Source of the DNA: Pseudomonas sp. P818
GTDB taxonomy: Bacteria; Pseudomonadota; Gammaproteobacteria; Pseudomonadales; Pseudomonadaceae
DNA length: 64,000 nt
Assembly (NCBI RefSeq): GCF_000418555.1
Contig: NZ_ATKM01000005.1
Span: forward strand, 981,302-1,045,301
Direction of reading: 5' to 3'
The position numbers and the translations under genes were made by a program. Below the pieces are notes generated by a model that made no database searches, was not told the DNA's origin, and was given only the letters and a program-made list of their open reading frames with translations. This document shows, in pieces, positions 61,220 to 64,000 of the stretch. The number at the start of each line of letters is the position of its first letter. The first letter of the stretch is position 1.

Positions 61220-62338
61220 TTACTTGGCTTCGGACTTGGTGCCGTCCTGATGCCACTCGTACACCACGAAGCTGAAGTCCTTCAGATCGCCCTTCTCGTC
61301 GAAGGCCAGGGTGCCGGTGGGGGTGTCGAAGCTGTTGGCGCGCAGAGCTTCTGCGACCTTGGCGGTGTCGGTGTCGCCGGCTTTCTCGATGCCTTCGGCG
61401 ATGACCTGAACGGCAGCGTAGGCCGGGAATACGAACGGACCGCTCGGGTCTTCGTTCTTGGCCTTGAACGCCTCGACCAGCGCCTGGTTCTTCGGATCCT
61501 GGTCGAAGGATTTCGGCAGGGTCACCAGCAGGCCTTCGGAAGCCGGGCCGGCGATGGCGGAGATTTCCTTGTTACCCACGCCTTCCGGACCCATGAACTT
61601 GACGTTCAGGCCGCGCTCCTTGGTTTGGCGCAGCAGCAGGCCCAGTTCCGGGTGGTAGCCACCGTAGTAGACGAAATCGACACCGGCCTGGTTGAGCTTG
61701 GCGATCAGCGCGGAGAAGTCCTTGTCGCCAGCGTTGATGCCTTCGAACATGGCGACTTTCACGCCTTTGCCTTCCAGGGTCTGCTTGACCGCAGTGGCGA
61801 TGCCTTCGCCGTACTGCTGCTTGTCATGGATGACGGCAACGGTTTTCGGCTTGATGTGGTCGGCAATGAAGTTGCCGGCGGTCGGGCCTTGCAGACTGTC
61901 CAGGCCGATGGTGCGGAAGACCAGCTCGTAGCCACGAGCGGTGATGTCCGGGCTGGTGGAAGCCGCGGTGATCATCAGGATGCCTTCGTCTTCGTAGATG
62001 TCGGAGGCCGGCTGAGTGGAGCTGGAGCACAGGTGGCCAACCACGAACTTGACGCCGTCGTTGACGATCTTGTTGGCAACGGCAACGGCCTGCTTCGGAT
62101 CGCACGCGTCGTCGTAGACCACGCCTTCGAGCTGCGCGCCATTGACGCCGCCGGCCTTGTTGATCTGCTCGATGGCCATCTTGGCGCCGATGAATTGCAT
62201 CTCACCGTACTGAGCAACTGCACCGGTCACCGGACCGGCCAGGCCGATCTTGATGTTGTCGGCCGCCATCGAATAGCTGGCCGCCCCCGCCAGTGCCATT
62301 GCCGCGAACAGCTTGGAAATCTGCTTAGCCTTGTTCAT
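61220..62338 (-). CDS. braC: Branched-chain amino-acid binding protein BraC (LivK)
   Basis: 372 residues, signal peptide MNKAKQISKLFAAMALAGAASYSMA. The mature protein (DNIKIGLAGPVTGAVAQYGEMQFIGAKMAIEQINKAGGVNG; LCSSSTQPASDIYEDEGILMITAASTSP) is the periplasmic Leu/Ile/Val(-Ala) receptor; length equals that of P. aeruginosa BraC within a residue. First gene of the operon. Its ATG is preceded by a GGAG-like site, with a roughly 300-base promoter region upstream. Confidence 0.95.
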   Translation of the reverse strand: MNKAKQISKLFAAMALAGAASYSMAADNIKIGLAGPVTGAVAQYGEMQFIGAKMAIEQINKAGGVNGAQLEGVVYDDACDPKQAVAVANKIVNDGVKFVVGHLCSSSTQPASDIYEDEGILMITAASTSPDITARGYELVFRTIGLDSLQGPTAGNFIADHIKPKTVAVIHDKQQYGEGIATAVKQTLEGKGVKVAMFEGINAGDKDFSALIAKLNQAGVDFVYYGGYHPELGLLLRQTKERGLNVKFMGPEGVGNKEISAIAGPASEGLLVTLPKSFDQDPKNQALVEAFKAKNEDPSGPFVFPAYAAVQVIAEGIEKAGDTDTAKVAEALRANSFDTPTGTLAFDEKGDLKDFSFVVYEWHQDGTKSEAK

Positions 62339-62634
62339 GAGTGCTCCACTCTTGTGTTTTTCGTTGTTGTAGTTCTTGCGGCCGAAGCTGCAGAACCAGG
62401 TTCTTTGACCCCGGTAATGCCTCCGGCAACTGTACCGGAACAGTGTAGAGCGCGGATTTGCGCCTTGAAAAGCCGGCAGCTGGAGGCGAAACGTGGGGTT
62501 GTCGCTAAATTGCAAGGAATGTATAGAAAAACGGCGTGGCCTGGGTCGGCCGAAGAGCGTCGTGCGGTTGCCAGCGCAGTTGCCAGCGCTATCATTGCGC
62601 GCCTGCATTCAACGCCATCGACACGGGACACACC

Positions 62635-62952
62635 ATGACGGATCAATCTAGCACCCTCTATGCCAAGCTGCTCGGCGAGACCGCGCCGATTCGTTGGCAG
62701 GAATTGCAGCCGTTCTTCGCCCGTGGTGCGCTGCTCTGGGTCGAAGGCAAGCAGGATCTGGTGGCGGTCGCGCAGGCCGTGGCCGAGAATGACCAGGCTC
62801 GTGTTGCGCAATGGATGAACCAGGGGCTGCTGTGCAGGTTCGAAGATTCGCGTGCCGAAGATCTGCTCGCGCGTGACCCCCAACTCTGGGCAGTGGTGGT
62901 TGCACCCTGGGTGCTGGTTCAGGAAAGAGCAGGGGATTCAACCCTGCACTGA
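62635..62952 (+). CDS. DUF2288 family protein
   Basis: 105 residues, small soluble protein: TLYAKLLGETAPIRWQELQPFFARGALLWVEGKQDLVAVAQAVAENDQARVAQWMNQGLL. This block is characteristic of DUF2288. No catalytic motif or known function. Divergent from braC. Confidence 0.85.
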   Translation: MTDQSSTLYAKLLGETAPIRWQELQPFFARGALLWVEGKQDLVAVAQAVAENDQARVAQWMNQGLLCRFEDSRAEDLLARDPQLWAVVVAPWVLVQERAGDSTLH

Positions 62953-63045
62953 AATGGCGCATGCAGGGCTGGAAGTGGCGGGCTAGACTCTTCGGACGCT
63001 CCGTCAGGAAGCATCAAGCGGCGTTACGGCAAAGGAGAGAGCACC

Positions 63046-63414
63046 ATGTTCGAACCCGGTCACCTGCATCGCAGCAATCCGCCTGGTCTGGGCGGACAAC
63101 CCGGTTACAGCATCGATTTCTATTATGAAGTGCGCAAGGACCCCAGCGAGGGGCCGATGCTGCACGGGCGTCTGGTCGGCGAGATCGACGGCGAGGCCTT
63201 CGAGGAGGTCTTTGACATGCACCGCGATACCGCCTTCAACTTCGCCAGCGTAATTTCGCGCCTGGTGGCCAAGCATGGCTTGCCGCCCAACCACAGCCCG
63301 ATCATGCGTGCGCATGCCGAATACGACGCGATTTTCGAGGACATTCGCGCCAAGCTGCACGCCGCACCGGGAGAAGCGGTGGACCTCGACCATCTACAGC
63401 GCGACGGTCTATAG
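63046..63414 (+). CDS. DUF5064 family protein
   Basis: 122 residues: MFEPGHLHRSNPPGLGGQPGYSIDFYYEVRKDP...LVGEIDGEAFEEVFDMHRDTAFNFASVISRLVAKHGLP. This is the Pseudomonas DUF5064 type, a small alpha/beta protein of unknown function. A good AAAGGAGAG site precedes the ATG. It converges with bfd over a bidirectional terminator. Confidence 0.85.
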   Translation: MFEPGHLHRSNPPGLGGQPGYSIDFYYEVRKDPSEGPMLHGRLVGEIDGEAFEEVFDMHRDTAFNFASVISRLVAKHGLPPNHSPIMRAHAEYDAIFEDIRAKLHAAPGEAVDLDHLQRDGL

Positions 63415-63440
63415 ACGGCCGCGAGTTTTTTGCGGGCGAA

Positions 63441-63470
63441 AAAAACCGGATTCCAGGATCCGGTTTTTTT
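63441..63470. terminator. Bidirectional terminator between DUF5064 and bfd
   Basis: AAAAACCGGAT (63441-63451) pairs with ATCCGGTTTTT (63458-63468), with A and T tracts on both sides. Serves both convergent genes. Confidence 0.9.
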
Positions 63471-63486
63471 ATTCGCGGGCTGTGTT

Positions 63487-63705
63487 TCAGGCTGCGACGA
63501 AACCAGCGGGGTAGGCGAGCGAGGCCTGGCTGCTCTGCACTTCGGCGATGGTTTCACGAACCACCTGTTTGGCCAGGCAGGCGCACTTGCCGCACTGGCT
63601 GGCGATACCCAGCGTGCCGCGTACTTCGCGGTAGCTGCAGCAGCCTTCATAGACTGCTTCGCGGATTTGCGTATCGGTGACACCTTCACAGAGGCAGACG
63701 TACAT
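63487..63705 (-). CDS. bfd: Bacterioferritin-associated ferredoxin
   Basis: 72 residues with the BFD [2Fe-2S] cysteines: CLC at 4-6 (MYVCLCEGVTDTQIREAV) and CGKCAC further on (GIASQCGKCACLAKQ). It reduces bacterioferritin to mobilise stored iron. A Fur-like box upstream fits its induction in iron starvation. The C-terminal ten residues are variable. Confidence 0.93.
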   Translation of the reverse strand: MYVCLCEGVTDTQIREAVYEGCCSYREVRGTLGIASQCGKCACLAKQVVRETIAEVQSSQASLAYPAGFVAA

Positions 63706-63749
63706 AAGCAAGGCTCGTCTTGGTAGTTCTGTTCGATGGGTCGGATACT

Positions 63750-63771
63750 AATGTTAATGAGAATGCTTGTC
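63750..63771 (-). promoter_or_regulatory. Fur box upstream of bfd
   Basis: AATGAGAATGCTTGTC (63756-63771, plus strand) with the preceding TAATGTT resembles the Pseudomonas Fur consensus (12 of 19 against the 19-mer). It sits about 50 bases before the bfd ATG. Confidence 0.6.
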
Positions 63772-63958
63772 AAAGATCGATTGCGAATGCTCGCATCTCC
63801 TGACGAGCGGTGTACCCACCGTTAGGGGGCGGGAGAGCGTTTTCGCGAGGAGGATACGTTTGACACCGGACTGGCAAGTTTGTGTGTGTACCGCTTACTG
63901 ACTTAGCACTATCCATTAACGCGTGTACTGAACGTTTGGGTTGCACCCCTCACGGGCG

Positions 63959-63993
63959 CCACACCTTTCTTGCTTGCCCAAGAAAGGTGTGCC
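63959..63993. repeat. Perfect hairpin at the right edge
   Basis: CACACCTTTCTTG is followed by a short loop and CAAGAAAGGTGTG, then CCAAAGAAG. I recall similar CTTTCTT...AAGAAAG repeats in Pseudomonas intergenic DNA; function unknown. It is cut off by the window end. Confidence 0.5.
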
Positions 63994-64000
63994 AAAGAAG

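Overview
The window is GC-rich chromosomal DNA from a Pseudomonas, probably of the mendocina/oleovorans/alcaliphila type. That is inferred from gene content: PhaG, a BraCDEFG transporter, MmsR/MmsAB, a Lap adhesin system, and REP-type palindromes between genes. No ribosomal RNA marker is present, so the species is not fixed.

Layout. 1-3.8 kb: 3'-truncated endonuclease I, a sodium:solute symporter and an MscS-type channel, all on the minus strand. 3.9-6.6 kb: an AT-rich type II restriction-modification island beside tRNA-Gly(CCC). The methylase 3' end is scrambled by a 71-bp insertion copied from its own downstream sequence. 6.8-10.4 kb: phaG, then a diguanylate cyclase / CWC protein / rsuA operon.

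10.7-23.2 kb: a guanidine-nitrogen region. Three guanidine-I (ykkC) riboswitches each lead a minus-strand unit: (i) binding protein, two carboxyguanidine deiminase subunits (DUF1989) and a biotin carboxylase of the urea/guanidine carboxylase family; (ii) ABC permease and ATPase; (iii) a second binding protein. Upstream of each riboswitch is a near-identical -24/-12 (sigma-54) promoter. A similar one precedes a divergent pair of genes, a 2-oxoglutarate/Fe(II) oxygenase and an unrecognised protein. No allophanate hydrolase is seen. The carboxylase carries an in-frame REP cluster in a linker.

23.3-45.6 kb: a lipoprotein and a DUF1145 protein, then a cyclic-di-GMP-controlled adhesion module: lapG protease, lapD receptor, a small protein of unknown role, the giant adhesin lapA on the minus strand, and divergent lapE-lapB-lapC. 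The adhesin frame breaks in a collapsed repeat near 30.5 kb. A FleQ-like box lies in the lapA-lapE gap.

45.8-54.7 kb: a seven-gene valine catabolic operon (mmsA to mmsB) with divergent mmsR; it includes a substrate-binding protein and an isocitrate-lyase-like enzyme. 54.7-57.2 kb: HDOD protein, ung, DUF6279 lipoprotein. 57.4-62.3 kb: braGFEDC branched-chain amino-acid ABC transporter. 62.6-63.7 kb: DUF2288, DUF5064 and Fur-boxed bfd.
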